A stretch of 64,000 nucleotides of DNA from Sphingobium terrigena (GTDB lineage: Bacteria > Pseudomonadota > Alphaproteobacteria > Sphingomonadales > Sphingomonadaceae): the NCBI RefSeq assembly GCF_003591655.1, contig NZ_QVRA01000001.1, positions 124,001 to 188,000 of the forward strand. The letters are read 5' to 3'. Below, piece after piece: positions 32,627 through 41,953 of this stretch. The translations under genes were made by a program, and so were the position numbers. How positions within the stretch are numbered: position 1 is the first letter of the stretch; each line of letters begins with the position of its first letter. The notes beneath the pieces are model-generated. The model was not told the origin of the DNA and searched no databases. It was given only the letters and a program-made list of their open reading frames with translations.

Positions 32627-33616
32627 TTATTGAACGGGCAGTGTATCCGGCGGCACAACCGCCGCCAGCTGTGTCTGGCTGATCACACTGGCATCGGGCA
32701 GCAGGAAATCCACCTTCCCCCGGCCAAAGTCGATCGCCACCTTGTCGAAGATGCGCAGCGCGCTGATCCCCAGCAGCAGGGCGGGCTTGTCCTTCATCCC
32801 CAGTTCGGCAAAGGGGCTGGCGTCGGCGAACAGCACCGGCACCTGGGTCAGGTTGACCCGCCCCATCCGCACCGACTTGATCCGCCCGACTTGGCCCGTC
32901 AGCTGCCCGCCGGTCACGCTGGTCAGGACCGCTTCTGCCATGTCCGGCGCGCGCTTTTTGGCGATCAGCCGGTCGCGCAGCGCCAGATTGCCGATGCTGA
33001 AATGGCTGCCAGTGTCCAGCATGACCGCGACCTTCATGCCGTTCACCTCGGAATCGAGCAGGATCAGCTGGCCGCGCCGCCGCCGCGCCTCCACCACGAT
33101 TGCATCGGGGTCGATCGCCACGCGGCGGCGCGATCCGCTGGCGCTGATCTCCATCCGTCCGGTGCGGAAATTGAGCAGCAGCCGCTTGGCGTGCAGGCTG
33201 TCCAGCCCCAGCAGGCCGGGTGCGCCCAGATGCTCGCCCTCCAGCACCGGTGCCTCGATATCGTCGATCGTCCCGCCGCCAAAGCCAAGGCGTGGCACAG
33301 CGACAGTCCCGGCCTCCGACCGGCCGGTCATGCTCAGGATCGTTACATTGGCGCGGGGGGACAGCGCCAGCTGCTCGGCCAGATCGCGGGCGATGACGGT
33401 GCGTTGCGATCCGGTGTCGATGATGAAGTTCCACGGTCCCTTGCCATCGATATGGATGGGGATCGTTACCCGTTCGTCGGGCGAGGGGCCGGTGCGGACG
33501 ATGGCGGGCGGAATGGCCGGATCAAGCGCAGACATGTCCTGCGCGGCCAGCGGCAGTCCGGCAGTCATCAGGCCGATCGCCAGCCCCGTGAGCCGCATCG
33601 CCCGGTGCCATCCCAT
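32627..33616 (-). CDS. Two-domain retropepsin-like aspartic protease, exported
   Basis: A 329-residue protein with a signal peptide (about residues 1-25, 'LAIGLMTAGLPLAAQD') and two retropepsin-type halves. Each half has a catalytic-type DTG: D67 in 'FIIDTGSQRTV' and D201 in 'VMLDTGSHFSI', with the second-half hallmark 'LLGLDSL' and 'LLLGISALRIF'. Two tandem Asp_protease_2 domains in one chain would make an intramolecular dimer, as pepsin does. Similar bacterial proteins are periplasmic; the substrate is unknown. I chose ATG 33616 over an upstream start for the signal peptide. It is divergent from rho. Confidence 0.82.
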   Translation of the reverse strand: MGWHRAMRLTGLAIGLMTAGLPLAAQDMSALDPAIPPAIVRTGPSPDERVTIPIHIDGKGPWNFIIDTGSQRTVIARDLAEQLALSPRANVTILSMTGRSEAGTVAVPRLGFGGGTIDDIEAPVLEGEHLGAPGLLGLDSLHAKRLLLNFRTGRMEISASGSRRRVAIDPDAIVVEARRRRGQLILLDSEVNGMKVAVMLDTGSHFSIGNLALRDRLIAKKRAPDMAEAVLTSVTGGQLTGQVGRIKSVRMGRVNLTQVPVLFADASPFAELGMKDKPALLLGISALRIFDKVAIDFGRGKVDFLLPDASVISQTQLAAVVPPDTLPVQ

Positions 33617-33742
33617 TGCCGCATCCTTTCCCGATTTTATGGCACGACTATAGCATGAAGCCGGGTGGTCGCACCAGTGACACCCCTTAACCCGAATCGA
33701 CGCTGCGCCGCCATTTTCCCTGGTCCCGCGCACAGTCCTGCC

Positions 33743-33771
33743 TTGACTTGGACCGGCCCGCTTCGCTAAAT
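33743..33771 (+). promoter_or_regulatory. Candidate rho promoter
   Basis: TTGACT (33743-33748), a 17-base spacer, then CTAAAT within GCTAAATG (33766-33771). The pair matches the Caulobacter housekeeping consensus (TTGAC ... GCTANAWC) closely. It lies 111 bases before the rho start codon, leaving a leader that could allow autogenous control, as rho has in E. coli. Confidence 0.5.
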
Positions 33772-33881
33772 GCGCCCACTATCGACCCTGCCTGTCCTGG
33801 GCAGGCGTCTGGCGGCGTCCTGCTCGCCTGTGTCCCGCCGTTTCCGGCGCTATTCTCCTCTCGTCATCGGACCGACTCGCA

Positions 33882-35138
33882 ATGCATCTCAAGGACCTCA
33901 AGAAAACCGCGCCCGCCGACCTCGTCACTATGGCAGAGGAACTGGGCGTCGAGGGCGCGTCGACCCTGCGCAAGCAGGATCTGATGTTCGCGATCCTGAA
34001 GGCCGAGGCCGAAAATGGCGAGCAGATCATGGGCGAAGGCACGATCGAGGTGCTGCCCGATGGCTTCGGCTTCCTGCGCAGCCCGGAGGCCAATTTCCTG
34101 GCCGGTCCCGACGACATCTATGTTTCGCCCAATCAGGTGCGCCGTTTCGGCCTGCGCACCGGTGACACGGTCGACGGCGAAATCCGCGCGCCCAAGGATG
34201 GCGAGCGCTATTTCGCCCTCGTCAAGCTCAACACCGTCAATTTCGACGATCCCGATGTGGTCCGCCACCGCGTCAATTTCGACAATCTGACGCCGCTCTA
34301 TCCCGAATCGAAGCTGACGCTCGATCCCTATGATCCGACCCAGAAGGACAAGTCGGCGCGCGTCATCGACATCGTCTCGCCCCAGGGCAAGGGCCAGCGC
34401 ACGCTGATCGTCGCGCCGCCGCGCGTCGGCAAGACGGTGATGCTCCAGAACATCGCCAAGGCCATCACCGACAATCATCCCGAAGTGTTCCTGATCGTCC
34501 TGCTGATCGACGAGCGCCCGGAAGAAGTCACCGACATGCAGCGCAGCGTGAAGGGGGAGGTCGTCTCCTCCACTTTCGACGAACCGGCCACCCGCCACGT
34601 CCAGGTCGCCGAAATGGTGATCGAAAAGGCCAAGCGCCTGGTGGAGCATAAGAAGGATGTGGTGATCCTGCTCGATTCGATCACCCGTCTGGGCCGCGCC
34701 TACAACACGGTGGTCCCCTCGTCGGGCAAGGTGCTGACCGGCGGTGTGGACGCCAACGCGCTCCAGCGGCCCAAGCGCTTCTTCGGCGCTGCGCGTAATA
34801 TTGAGGAGGGCGGCTCGCTCTCGATCATCGCCACCGCCCTGATCGACACCGGCAGCCGCATGGACGAAGTCATTTTCGAAGAATTCAAGGGCACCGGCAA
34901 CTCGGAAATCGTGCTGGATCGCAAGGTCGCCGACAAGCGCATCTTCCCGGCGCTGGACGTCGGCAAGTCCGGTACCCGCAAGGAAGAATTGCTGGTCGAC
35001 AAGGCCAAGCTCAGCAAGATGTGGGTGCTGCGCCGCATCCTGATGCAGATGGGCACGATCGACGCGATGGAGTTCCTGCTGGACAAGATGAAGGACAGCA
35101 AGACCAACGAAGATTTCTTCGATTCGATGAACCAGTAA
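33882..35138 (+). CDS. rho: Transcription termination factor Rho
   Basis: A 418-residue RNA-dependent ATPase that releases RNA polymerase. The N-terminal Rho_N domain '[23 protein letters not shown]' is followed by the RNA-binding OB fold ('[40 protein letters not shown]'). The Walker A motif is 'APPRVGKT' (about residues 178-185), then '[15 protein letters not shown]', the Q-loop/R-loop '[12 protein letters not shown]' and the C-terminal '[13 protein letters not shown]'. The rho-to-mnmE-mnmG-rsmG-parAB order near the origin is typical of Alphaproteobacteria, although here several unrelated genes intervene. Confidence 0.98.
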   Translation: MHLKDLKKTAPADLVTMAEELGVEGASTLRKQDLMFAILKAEAENGEQIMGEGTIEVLPDGFGFLRSPEANFLAGPDDIYVSPNQVRRFGLRTGDTVDGEIRAPKDGERYFALVKLNTVNFDDPDVVRHRVNFDNLTPLYPESKLTLDPYDPTQKDKSARVIDIVSPQGKGQRTLIVAPPRVGKTVMLQNIAKAITDNHPEVFLIVLLIDERPEEVTDMQRSVKGEVVSSTFDEPATRHVQVAEMVIEKAKRLVEHKKDVVILLDSITRLGRAYNTVVPSSGKVLTGGVDANALQRPKRFFGAARNIEEGGSLSIIATALIDTGSRMDEVIFEEFKGTGNSEIVLDRKVADKRIFPALDVGKSGTRKEELLVDKAKLSKMWVLRRILMQMGTIDAMEFLLDKMKDSKTNEDFFDSMNQ

Positions 35139-35154
35139 GCGGGGCTGCGACACT

Positions 35155-35877
35155 ATGTTCGACCTTCTCACGACCGCCGCCGCTGCCGCTCAGGGTCTGG
35201 GTTCGCCCGCCGATATCTGGGGGCATATCGTCCATGATTTCAGCAATATAACATCGCCCAGCGCGCTGGCCGCCTTTGGTCAGGTGCTGATGATCGACAT
35301 TTTGCTGGCGGGCGACAATGCCATCGTCGTCGGCGCTCTGGCCGCTGGCCTGCCCGCTGCGCAGCGCAAGAAGGTGATCCTGATCGGGATCATCGCCGCG
35401 CTGGTGCTGCGCATCGGTTTCGCGCTGGTGGTCAGCCAGCTGATGCAGATTGTCGGCCTGATCCTGGCCGGTGGCCTGCTGCTCCTGTGGGTCAGCTTCA
35501 AAATGTGGCGGGAGCTTCACCCCAAGCGGGGCGGGGATACGCCGGGCGACACCAGCGACGACGATATATCGGGCCTGCGCCCGGCCAAGAGCTTCGCGGC
35601 CGCCGCCTGGGCCGTGGCCGTTGCCGATGTCAGCATGAGCCTGGACAATGTGCTGGCCGTCGCTGGCGCGGCCAAGGACCATCCGGGCATCCTGATCATC
35701 GGGCTGATCCTGTCGGTCGCGCTGATGGGCATCGCGGCGAACATCATCGCCAAATATATCGAACGCTTCCGCTGGATCGCCTATCTGGGCCTTGCCGTCA
35801 TCATCTATGTCGCGGTCAAGATGATCTATGACGGCTTTGTCGATCATCAGGTGGGGATTTTGACGCTGTTTGGCTGA
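35155..35877 (+). CDS. TerC/YjbE family integral membrane protein
   Basis: A 240-residue membrane protein with about seven helices. 'QVLMIDILLAGDNAIVVGALAAGLP' is the TerC/YjbE signature with its conserved acidic DN pair, and 'VADVSMSLDNVLAVAGAAKDHP' is the second DN pair; such proteins are proposed to export manganese or other cations. It starts 16 bases after rho and ends before a strong terminator. No riboswitch (yybP-ykoY) is visible in the 16-base gap. The substrate is not settled. Confidence 0.88.
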   Translation: MFDLLTTAAAAAQGLGSPADIWGHIVHDFSNITSPSALAAFGQVLMIDILLAGDNAIVVGALAAGLPAAQRKKVILIGIIAALVLRIGFALVVSQLMQIVGLILAGGLLLLWVSFKMWRELHPKRGGDTPGDTSDDDISGLRPAKSFAAAAWAVAVADVSMSLDNVLAVAGAAKDHPGILIIGLILSVALMGIAANIIAKYIERFRWIAYLGLAVIIYVAVKMIYDGFVDHQVGILTLFG

Positions 35878-35899
35878 AGGCCCGACGCAGCGACGCGAC

Positions 35900-35945
35900 A
35901 AAAAGGGGGCGGAACCACACAGGTTCCGCCCCCCCCTTTTTGTTT
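35900..35945 (+). terminator. Rho-independent terminator after the TerC-like gene
   Basis: AAAAAGGGGGCGGAACC (35900-35916), loop ACACA, then GGTTCCGCCCCCCCC and TTTTT (35922-35941): a very strong hairpin with a T-tract. The A-tract on the other side makes it bidirectional, and it also serves the convergent quinone reductase gene. Confidence 0.92.
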
Positions 35946-35957
35946 CTGCGCTACCGA

Positions 35958-36031
35958 CCGGTCGTTTCGAGCGAAGTCGAGAAACGCTGGCGCGGCGCTT
36001 TTCACTTCTCGACTTCGCTCGAAGCGAACGG
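35958..36031. repeat. Imperfect inverted repeat, same family as 32.5 kb
   Basis: Left arm 35958-35983 (CCGGTCGTTTCGAGC…) and right arm 36006-36031 (TTCTCGACTTCGCTCGAAGC…) pair over 26 bases with two mismatches. It lies just after the terminator at the tail of the leftward quinone reductase gene. Confidence 0.65.
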
Positions 36032-36037
36032 ATGTTG

Positions 36038-37006
36038 TTAAGGGATCAACACCGTCGACCCGGTCGTCTCCCTTGCCTCCAGCGCGCGATGCGCTTCCGC
36101 CGCATCGCTCAGCGCAAAACGCTGGCCGATCACCGCCTTCACAACCCCGCGTTGCATCCGGTCGAAAAGCCGCTCGGCGGTGTGCGCCAGTTCCTGCGGC
36201 GTCGCGATATAGTCGAACAGGGTGGGGCGGGTGACGTAGAGCGATCCGCCCCGGCTCAGCTCCAGCAGGCTGACAGGCGGCACCGCGCCCGACGCATTGC
36301 CATAGCTGACCATCAGCCCGCGTCGTTTGAGGCTGGCGAGCGAGGAAGCCCAGCTATCCTTGCCCACGCCATCATAGACGACATCGACGCCCTTGCCGCT
36401 GGTCAGGTCGCGCACGGTTGCGGCCAGGCCATCGAAGGGTCCGTGCAGGCTATGGTCGGCATCGACCAGCGCCGCTTTTTCTGCCGATCCGCAATGGGCG
36501 ATGACGATGACGCCCTTGTCGCGCAGCCACGGCACCAGCACCGATCCGACCCCGCCCGCCGCCGCATGGACCAGCGCGACCTGTCCGGGTTCCAGCCTGA
36601 TCATATCCTCGGCCAGATAGCAGGCGGTCATGCCCTTGAGCATCATCGCCGCGGCATCCTCGTTGGATACGCCATCGGGGATTTTGACCGCCTTGTCGGC
36701 GGCGATGATGCGGTGGCTGGCATAGGCGCCCAGGCCGCTGGCGCAGCCGACCCGGTCGCCGATAGCAAAGCCGGTGACGCCAGCGCCCACCGCCACGATC
36801 TGCCCCGCACCCTCCGACCCCAAGGGGACGGGCAGGGGCGCGGGATAGAGGCCGGTGCGGTAATAGGTGTCGATAAAGTTGAGGCCGACCGCGTCCTGCG
36901 CGACCAGCAATTCGCCTTCACCCGGTGCGCCCGGATCGAAATCCTCCCGCGCTATCACCTCCGGCCCGCCATGGCTGCGGGCGACCATGCGCCACCCGCC
37001 GCTCAT
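36038..37006 (-). CDS. NAD(P)H:quinone oxidoreductase, zeta-crystallin type
   Basis: A 322-residue zinc-free member of the medium-chain dehydrogenase family. 'GLNFIDTYYRTGLYP' and 'GSEGAGQIVAVGAGVTGFAIGDRV' are the QOR signature, and the nucleotide-binding site is 'VHAAAGGVGSVLVPWLRD' (AAxGGVG). It reduces quinones with NADPH by one electron and may protect against oxidative stress. Its ATG overlaps the stop of the dienelactone hydrolase-type gene (ATGA), so the two are an operon. Confidence 0.93.
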   Translation of the reverse strand: MSGGWRMVARSHGGPEVIAREDFDPGAPGEGELLVAQDAVGLNFIDTYYRTGLYPAPLPVPLGSEGAGQIVAVGAGVTGFAIGDRVGCASGLGAYASHRIIAADKAVKIPDGVSNEDAAAMMLKGMTACYLAEDMIRLEPGQVALVHAAAGGVGSVLVPWLRDKGVIVIAHCGSAEKAALVDADHSLHGPFDGLAATVRDLTSGKGVDVVYDGVGKDSWASSLASLKRRGLMVSYGNASGAVPPVSLLELSRGGSLYVTRPTLFDYIATPQELAHTAERLFDRMQRGVVKAVIGQRFALSDAAEAHRALEARETTGSTVLIP

Positions 37007-37704
37007 CAGGCGAGATGCTCGGCGAAGAAATCCGCCGTCCGCTTATCCGCCAATTGCGCCGCGGCCTCGTCCCGGCGATTGCCCATTTCGGCGGCAAAGC
37101 CATGATCCAGCCCGTCATAGTCGTGCAGCGTCAGGTGGCGATTATCGTCCAGCCCGGCGTGCATCGCTGCCTGTGCTTCGGCCGGAACGAAGCCGTCAGC
37201 GGTCGGGATATGCAGCAGAGTCGGCTTGCCGATCGCATGTTGCTCGCCCAGCAATCCGTCGATGCCCACGCCATAATAGGCCACGAACGCATCGCCATCC
37301 GTCCGGCACGCCGCCATGAACGCCAGCCGCCCGCCCAGGCAATAGCCGACCAGCCCGACCTTGCCGCCGCCCGCAGCCGCGCGCGCCGCCCGGATCGTCG
37401 CTTCAAGGTCGCGGATCGCCTGATCCTGATTGAGTTTCTGCATATGGCCGATCGCCGCCTGGAAATCCTCCGGCACGTCGGCGTCGAGATCCACATGCGG
37501 CTTTTCCCGCCAGAACAGATCGGGCGCATAGGCGACATAGCCCGCCTTGGCCCAGCTGTCGCACTTGCGGCGGATGCCTTCATTCACGCCGAAAATTTCC
37601 TGGATGACGATGATCGCAGCGGTGGCGTCCTCTGCCGGCTTGGCCACATAGGCGTCGAATGCGCCGTCGCCTTCCAGCGTCGGGACGGAAATAAAGCCTG
37701 CCAT
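37006..37704 (-). CDS. Dienelactone hydrolase family protein
   Basis: A 232-residue alpha/beta hydrolase of the dienelactone hydrolase family. The triad is C122 in 'VGYCLGGRLA', D170 in 'PTADGFVP' and H201 in 'GLDHGFA', with the auxiliary glutamate in 'IVIQEIFGVNEG'. The cysteine nucleophile is characteristic of DLHs. True dienelactone hydrolases act in chlorocatechol degradation, which Sphingobium strains often carry, but no such genes are adjacent; a general carboxylesterase role is equally likely. It heads the leftward pair with the quinone reductase. Confidence 0.88.
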   Translation of the reverse strand: MAGFISVPTLEGDGAFDAYVAKPAEDATAAIIVIQEIFGVNEGIRRKCDSWAKAGYVAYAPDLFWREKPHVDLDADVPEDFQAAIGHMQKLNQDQAIRDLEATIRAARAAAGGGKVGLVGYCLGGRLAFMAACRTDGDAFVAYYGVGIDGLLGEQHAIGKPTLLHIPTADGFVPAEAQAAMHAGLDDNRHLTLHDYDGLDHGFAAEMGNRRDEAAAQLADKRTADFFAEHLA

Positions 37705-37852
37705 GGGGAATCCCTTCCATTTGTTGTGCCGCCCATATTGGCCTGTTCGCGGGGCAGCGCAACGGGCGAGTCACCCAAAAAATTTGCCATGACCGCCCCA
37801 TTTGCGGCATGACGGGCGCAACGGAATTTTCCGTGCTGGAAGGGCTTGGGAT

Positions 37853-38101
37853 ATGAAGGTGACCGTTGATGTCGATTGCAGCCCGGCCGAAGCCCGCGCC
37901 TTTCTGGGCCTGCCCGATGTAACCCCGATTCACGACAAATATATCAAGACGATGCTGGAGGGATTTGAAGGCGTCGCCAATGTCGAGCAGATGGAAACAT
38001 TGTTCAAAAGCTTCTCCCCCATGGGTGACGCGGGGGTGCGATTGTTCCAGCAGATGATGAATATCGGCCTGTCGGGCATGTCGGGCACCGAGAAGAAATA
38101 G
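37853..38101 (+). CDS. DUF6489 family small protein
   Basis: An 82-residue protein, 'MKVTVDVDCSPAEARAFLGLPDVTPIHDKYIKTMLEGFEG', that I recognise as the alphaproteobacterial DUF6489 family, which usually lies directly upstream of mnmE. The C-terminus 'VRLFQQMMNIGLSGMSGTEKK' is an amphipathic tail. The family resembles phasin-like or polyhydroxyalkanoate-associated small proteins only in size, so no function is assigned. The start ATG 37853 has AGGGCTTGGG upstream. mnmE begins 16 bases after its stop. Confidence 0.8.
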   Translation: MKVTVDVDCSPAEARAFLGLPDVTPIHDKYIKTMLEGFEGVANVEQMETLFKSFSPMGDAGVRLFQQMMNIGLSGMSGTEKK

Positions 38102-38116
38102 GCCGCGCCACCTCCC

Positions 38117-39400
38117 GTGACCGATACGATTTTCGCCCTGTCGAGCGGCGCGCCGCCCGCAGGGATTGCGGTGATCCGCGTCAGCGGTCCCGCCGCCCGC
38201 ACCGCGCTGGAGACGTTGGCCGGACGTGTGCCGCCGCCCCGCACCGCCAGCCTAGCGCTGCTGGTCGATCCGCAGGATGATGCGCCGCTCGATCGGGCGC
38301 TGACGTTATGGTTGCCTGGTCCGACGACCGTGACCGGCGACGATCTGGTCGAACTCCACTGCCATGGCGGCCGCGCGGTAGTGGCGGCAGTCGAAGCGGC
38401 GCTCGGCGCGATGCCGGGCCTGCGCCGGGCCGAGGCAGGGGAGTTTACCCGCCGCGCCTTCGCCAATGGCCGGATGGACCTGAACGCGGTGGAAGGGCTG
38501 GCCGATCTCCTGGCCGCCGAAACACAGCAGCAACGCCGCGCCGCGCTGATGATGGCGGAGGGGCATTTTTCGCGCCGGATCGAGGGCTGGCGCGCGACCC
38601 TGCTTGACCTGTCGGCGATGGCCGAAGCGGCGCTCGATTTTTCCGACGAGGATGATGTCCCCGATGCGGCGATCGAGACGCGGATCGGTGCAGGGATTGC
38701 GGCACTGGCGCGTGACGTGACTGCCGTGCTGGCCGCGCCATCGGCCGAACGCTTGCGCGATGGGGTGCGGGTGGTGCTGGCCGGGCCACCCAATGCGGGC
38801 AAATCGACCCTGCTCAACGTGCTGGTCGGGCGCGATGCCGCGATCGTTTCCGACATTGCCGGGACGACGCGCGACAGGATCGAGGTGCCAGCGGCGATCG
38901 GCGGCGTCGCTTTCCTGTTCACCGACACGGCGGGGCTGCGCGACGAGACGGGCGACGCAATCGAGGCGATCGGCATTGACCGGGCGCGATCGGCACTGGC
39001 GGCGGCGGACATCATATTGTGGCTGGGTGACGCAGCGGACGCGCCGCGCGAGAATGCGCTGCTGATCGCGGCGCAATGCGACCGGGACGGGGAGGGGGAT
39101 CGACCCGGCCTCCGCCTGTCGGCCCGCACTGGCGAAGGGATGGAGGCACTGGTCGCGCTGCTACTCGATCGTGCGGCAAAGCTGTTGCCGGGCGAGGGCG
39201 ACTATGCGCTGCACGCGCGACAGCGACAGCGAGTCGGACATATTGCAGCCTTTCTCGATTCCGCCGCCAACGCCCATGATCTGCTGATCCTTGCCGAGGA
39301 TTTGCGACAGGCGCGGCGCGAGATCGACGCGCTGACCGGGCAGGCGGGGACTGAGGATATGCTCGACCGTCTGTTTGCAGGATTCTGCATCGGCAAATGA
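38117..39400 (+). CDS. mnmE: tRNA-modifying GTPase MnmE
   Basis: A 427-residue GTPase (TrmE/ThdF) that, with MnmG, adds the 5-carboxymethylaminomethyl group to uridine 34 of certain tRNAs. The N-terminal formyltetrahydrofolate-binding domain begins '[26 protein letters not shown]'. The G1 motif is 'GPPNAGKS' (223-230), G3 is 'DTAGLRDE', and the C-terminal catalytic motif CIGK is complete at 424-427. The start codon is GTG 38117. It is followed by a parS-like palindrome and mnmG. Confidence 0.96.
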   Translation: MTDTIFALSSGAPPAGIAVIRVSGPAARTALETLAGRVPPPRTASLALLVDPQDDAPLDRALTLWLPGPTTVTGDDLVELHCHGGRAVVAAVEAALGAMPGLRRAEAGEFTRRAFANGRMDLNAVEGLADLLAAETQQQRRAALMMAEGHFSRRIEGWRATLLDLSAMAEAALDFSDEDDVPDAAIETRIGAGIAALARDVTAVLAAPSAERLRDGVRVVLAGPPNAGKSTLLNVLVGRDAAIVSDIAGTTRDRIEVPAAIGGVAFLFTDTAGLRDETGDAIEAIGIDRARSALAAADIILWLGDAADAPRENALLIAAQCDRDGEGDRPGLRLSARTGEGMEALVALLLDRAAKLLPGEGDYALHARQRQRVGHIAAFLDSAANAHDLLILAEDLRQARREIDALTGQAGTEDMLDRLFAGFCIGK

Positions 39401-39406
39401 GCCACA

Positions 39407-39422
39407 TGTTCCACGTGGAACG
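39407..39422. other. Variant parS site between mnmE and mnmG
   Basis: TGTTCCACGTGGAACG contains a perfect 14-bp palindrome (GTTCCACGTGGAAC, 39408-39421). It is one symmetric substitution from the bacterial parS consensus TGTTTCACGTGAAACA. ParB sites at this position, next to mnmG, are well known. It lies in the 61-base gap between mnmE and mnmG. Confidence 0.75.
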
Positions 39423-39461
39423 CTTTTGCCCCCGCCGCGCCTTTCTGATAAGGGCGGCACC

Positions 39462-41312
39462 ATGCGAACAAGCTATGATGTGATCGTGGTCGGTGGCGGC
39501 CACGCCGGGTGTGAGGCGGCCGCCGCAGCAGCGCGCAAAGGCGCTGCGGTGGCGCTGCTCACCTTCGAGCGCGCGACCGTGGGCGCGATGTCGTGCAACC
39601 CGGCAATCGGCGGCCTGGGCAAGGGCCATCTGGTGCGCGAGGTCGATGCGCTCGACGGACTGATCGCCCGCGCCGCCGATGCCGCCGCTATCCATTATCG
39701 GATGCTCAACAGCAGCAAGGGCGCCGCCGTACAAGGGCCGCGCGTCCAGGCTGACCGCAAGCGCTATCGGGCCGCGATCCATCAGATGCTCGACGCGCAG
39801 TCCGGCCTGACCATTGTCGAGGGTGAAGCCGACGCGCTGCTGCTCGACGGCGATACCGTTGCCGGGCTGGCGCTGGCCGATGGCCGCGTCCTCCACGCGC
39901 CCTCGGCCGTGCTGGCGACCGGCACCTTTCTGGGCGGCAAGCTGTTCCGGGGCGACGAGCGCGAGACCGGCGGTCGTGTTGGCGAACGCGCTGCCACGAC
40001 GCTCGGCATCCAGCTTCGCGCCATCGGCCTGCCGATCGGGCGGCTCAAGACCGGCACGCCACCGCGCATCGACGGGCGCACGATCGACTGGGCGCAGCTG
40101 GAGGCGCAGCCTTCCGACAGCGCTGCATGGACCATGTCGCCGTTGTCGACCGGGCGTGTGCTGCCGCAACTTGCTTGCGCCATCACCCGCACCAACGAAC
40201 ACACTCACCAGATCATCCGCGAAGGTCTGGGGCGCTCGCCCCTGTTCAGTGGCGCGATCGAAGGGCGGGGACCGCGTTACTGCCCGTCGATCGAGGACAA
40301 GATCCAGCGCTTCGGTGACCGCGACGGGCATCAGATTTTCCTGGAGCCGGAGGGGCTGGACGATCCGCTCGTCTATCCCAACGGCATCAGCACATCGCTG
40401 CCGACTGATGTGCAAATCGCCATGGTCCGATCCATGCGCGGGCTGGAGCGGGCCGAAATTGTCGTGCCGGGCTATGCCGTCGAATATGATCATGTCGATC
40501 CGCGCGCGCTCGATTCCACGTTGGAAGTCCGCGCTATTCCCGGCCTCTTCTGTGCCGGACAGATTAACGGCACCACCGGTTATGAGGAAGCCGCCGCGCA
40601 GGGGCTGATCGCCGGGGCCAATGCCGCCGCGCGGGCGCGGGGTGAGGGGGCTTTGGTGCTCGACCGGGCCAGCAGCTATATTGGGGTGATGATCGACGAT
40701 CTGGTGTTGCAGGGCGTGACCGAACCCTATCGGATGCTGACCGCCCGCGCCGAGTATCGGCTGCGGTTGCGCGCCGACAATGCGGAGACGCGGCTGGGCG
40801 CGATTGGCCTTTCGCACGGGCTGATTGGCCCGGATCGCGCCGCACGTCTGACCGATCGCGCGGCGCAACGTGCTGCCGTGGAGGCTGAACTGGCCCGTCC
40901 CATGACTGCCACCGAAATGGCGCGCGCTGGCGCAACCGTGCGGCAGGATGGCGCGCGGCGCAGCCTGTTTGAATGGGCGCGCTTCCCCGAAGTCGATCAG
41001 TCACTATTGCTGTCTCTTGCTCCCGGCCTGCGCGATGCACCCGATGACCTGCGCGCCGAGATGTTGGAGGATGCGCATTACGCCCCCTATCTCGAACGGC
41101 AGGATGCAGAGATTGCCGATATGCGCCGCAACGAACGGGTCATGATCCCGGCCGATTTCGACTTCGCCCTGATCGGTGGCCTGTCCACCGAAATGATCGA
41201 GCGGCTCGATGCGGCCCGGCCCGATACGTTGGCGGCGGCCAGTCGGATCAGGGGGATCATTCCGGCGGCGTTGGCCGCGATCCTCGTCCATGTGCGCCGG
41301 GTGGCCGCGTGA
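39462..41312 (+). CDS. mnmG: tRNA uridine-5-carboxymethylaminomethyl enzyme MnmG
   Basis: A 616-residue FAD protein (GidA) that works with MnmE on the wobble uridine of tRNAs. The dinucleotide-binding motif is '[22 protein letters not shown]' (about residues 5-26), followed by '[22 protein letters not shown]' and, in the middle, '[16 protein letters not shown]', all hallmark GidA blocks. '[27 protein letters not shown]' is the tRNA-interacting region. I chose ATG 39462 because the conserved N-terminus '[16 protein letters not shown]' begins there. The stop overlaps the GTG of rsmG. Confidence 0.97.
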   Translation: MRTSYDVIVVGGGHAGCEAAAAAARKGAAVALLTFERATVGAMSCNPAIGGLGKGHLVREVDALDGLIARAADAAAIHYRMLNSSKGAAVQGPRVQADRKRYRAAIHQMLDAQSGLTIVEGEADALLLDGDTVAGLALADGRVLHAPSAVLATGTFLGGKLFRGDERETGGRVGERAATTLGIQLRAIGLPIGRLKTGTPPRIDGRTIDWAQLEAQPSDSAAWTMSPLSTGRVLPQLACAITRTNEHTHQIIREGLGRSPLFSGAIEGRGPRYCPSIEDKIQRFGDRDGHQIFLEPEGLDDPLVYPNGISTSLPTDVQIAMVRSMRGLERAEIVVPGYAVEYDHVDPRALDSTLEVRAIPGLFCAGQINGTTGYEEAAAQGLIAGANAAARARGEGALVLDRASSYIGVMIDDLVLQGVTEPYRMLTARAEYRLRLRADNAETRLGAIGLSHGLIGPDRAARLTDRAAQRAAVEAELARPMTATEMARAGATVRQDGARRSLFEWARFPEVDQSLLLSLAPGLRDAPDDLRAEMLEDAHYAPYLERQDAEIADMRRNERVMIPADFDFALIGGLSTEMIERLDAARPDTLAAASRIRGIIPAALAAILVHVRRVAA

Positions 41313-41953
41313 CCGAAGAGGAAGCGCGGGCCTGGCTCGATACGCAGTTCGATGTTTCACGTGAAACATGGGACCGGCTGGAGCGCTATGTCGCGATCCT
41401 GTTGGCGGCGATGGACGAGCAAAATCTGATCGCCGAATCGACCCGCCCCCATATCTGGGCGCGGCATATCGTCGATTCCGCGCAACTGCTGCGCCATGCC
41501 GAAAATGCGGGCGAGGGGGAGTGGTATGACCTTGGCTCCGGCGCAGGCTTGCCCGGCATCGTCGTTGCCTGTCTCTCCACCCGCCCGGTGACGATGGTGG
41601 AATCGCGGCGCAAGCGGATCGAGTTTCTCGACGCAGTGATCGACCAGCTCGACCTCAAGCGCGCGCGCGTATTCGGCGGGCGTGTCGAGGCGGTCCCGGC
41701 GACGGCCGCAGCGGTGATCAGCGCCCGCGCTTATGCCCCGCTACCCAAACTCCTGTCGTCCGCCGCGCATCTGGCGAGTGAAAAAACGCTCTGGGTGCTG
41801 CCCAAGGGACGAAATGCGCAAAATGAACTGGAGGCGGTGCGCCCATCGTGGCAAGGTGTCTTTCACATGGAAGCCAGCGTAACGGATGCCGATAGCGCCA
41901 TCCTGATCGCCCAATCCGTCAAACCCGTCGCCAGGAGGAAAGGCCGCGCATGA
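41309..41953 (+). CDS. rsmG: 16S rRNA (guanine527-N7)-methyltransferase RsmG
   Basis: A 214-residue SAM enzyme (GidB) that methylates G527 of 16S rRNA. '[15 protein letters not shown]' is the SAM site (about residues 72-86) and '[18 protein letters not shown]' the following helix. The N-terminal '[14 protein letters not shown]' is the conserved block; its codons GAT GTT TCA CGT GAA ACA encode a perfect parS (41353-41368). The start is GTG 41309, overlapping the mnmG stop. The stop overlaps the parA start. mnmG-rsmG-parA-parB is the classic order. Confidence 0.97.
   Translation: MTEEEARAWLDTQFDVSRETWDRLERYVAILLAAMDEQNLIAESTRPHIWARHIVDSAQLLRHAENAGEGEWYDLGSGAGLPGIVVACLSTRPVTMVESRRKRIEFLDAVIDQLDLKRARVFGGRVEAVPATAAAVISARAYAPLPKLLSSAAHLASEKTLWVLPKGRNAQNELEAVRPSWQGVFHMEASVTDADSAILIAQSVKPVARRKGRA
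41353..41368. other. Perfect parS centromere site inside rsmG
   Basis: TGTTTCACGTGAAACA, the exact 16-bp bacterial parS palindrome, lies within codons 16-20 of rsmG. ParB nucleates here and spreads along DNA. It lies about 37 kb from the putative origin and directly before parA-parB. Confidence 0.97.

Noticed and set aside
33864..35171. 435-codon frame opposite rho
   Set aside because: Antisense to the whole of rho, which is fully supported by motifs.
39012..40868. 618-codon frame on the minus strand opposite mnmE/mnmG
   Set aside because: Spans two known genes in reverse; no start site with ribosome-binding sequence and no protein motif.
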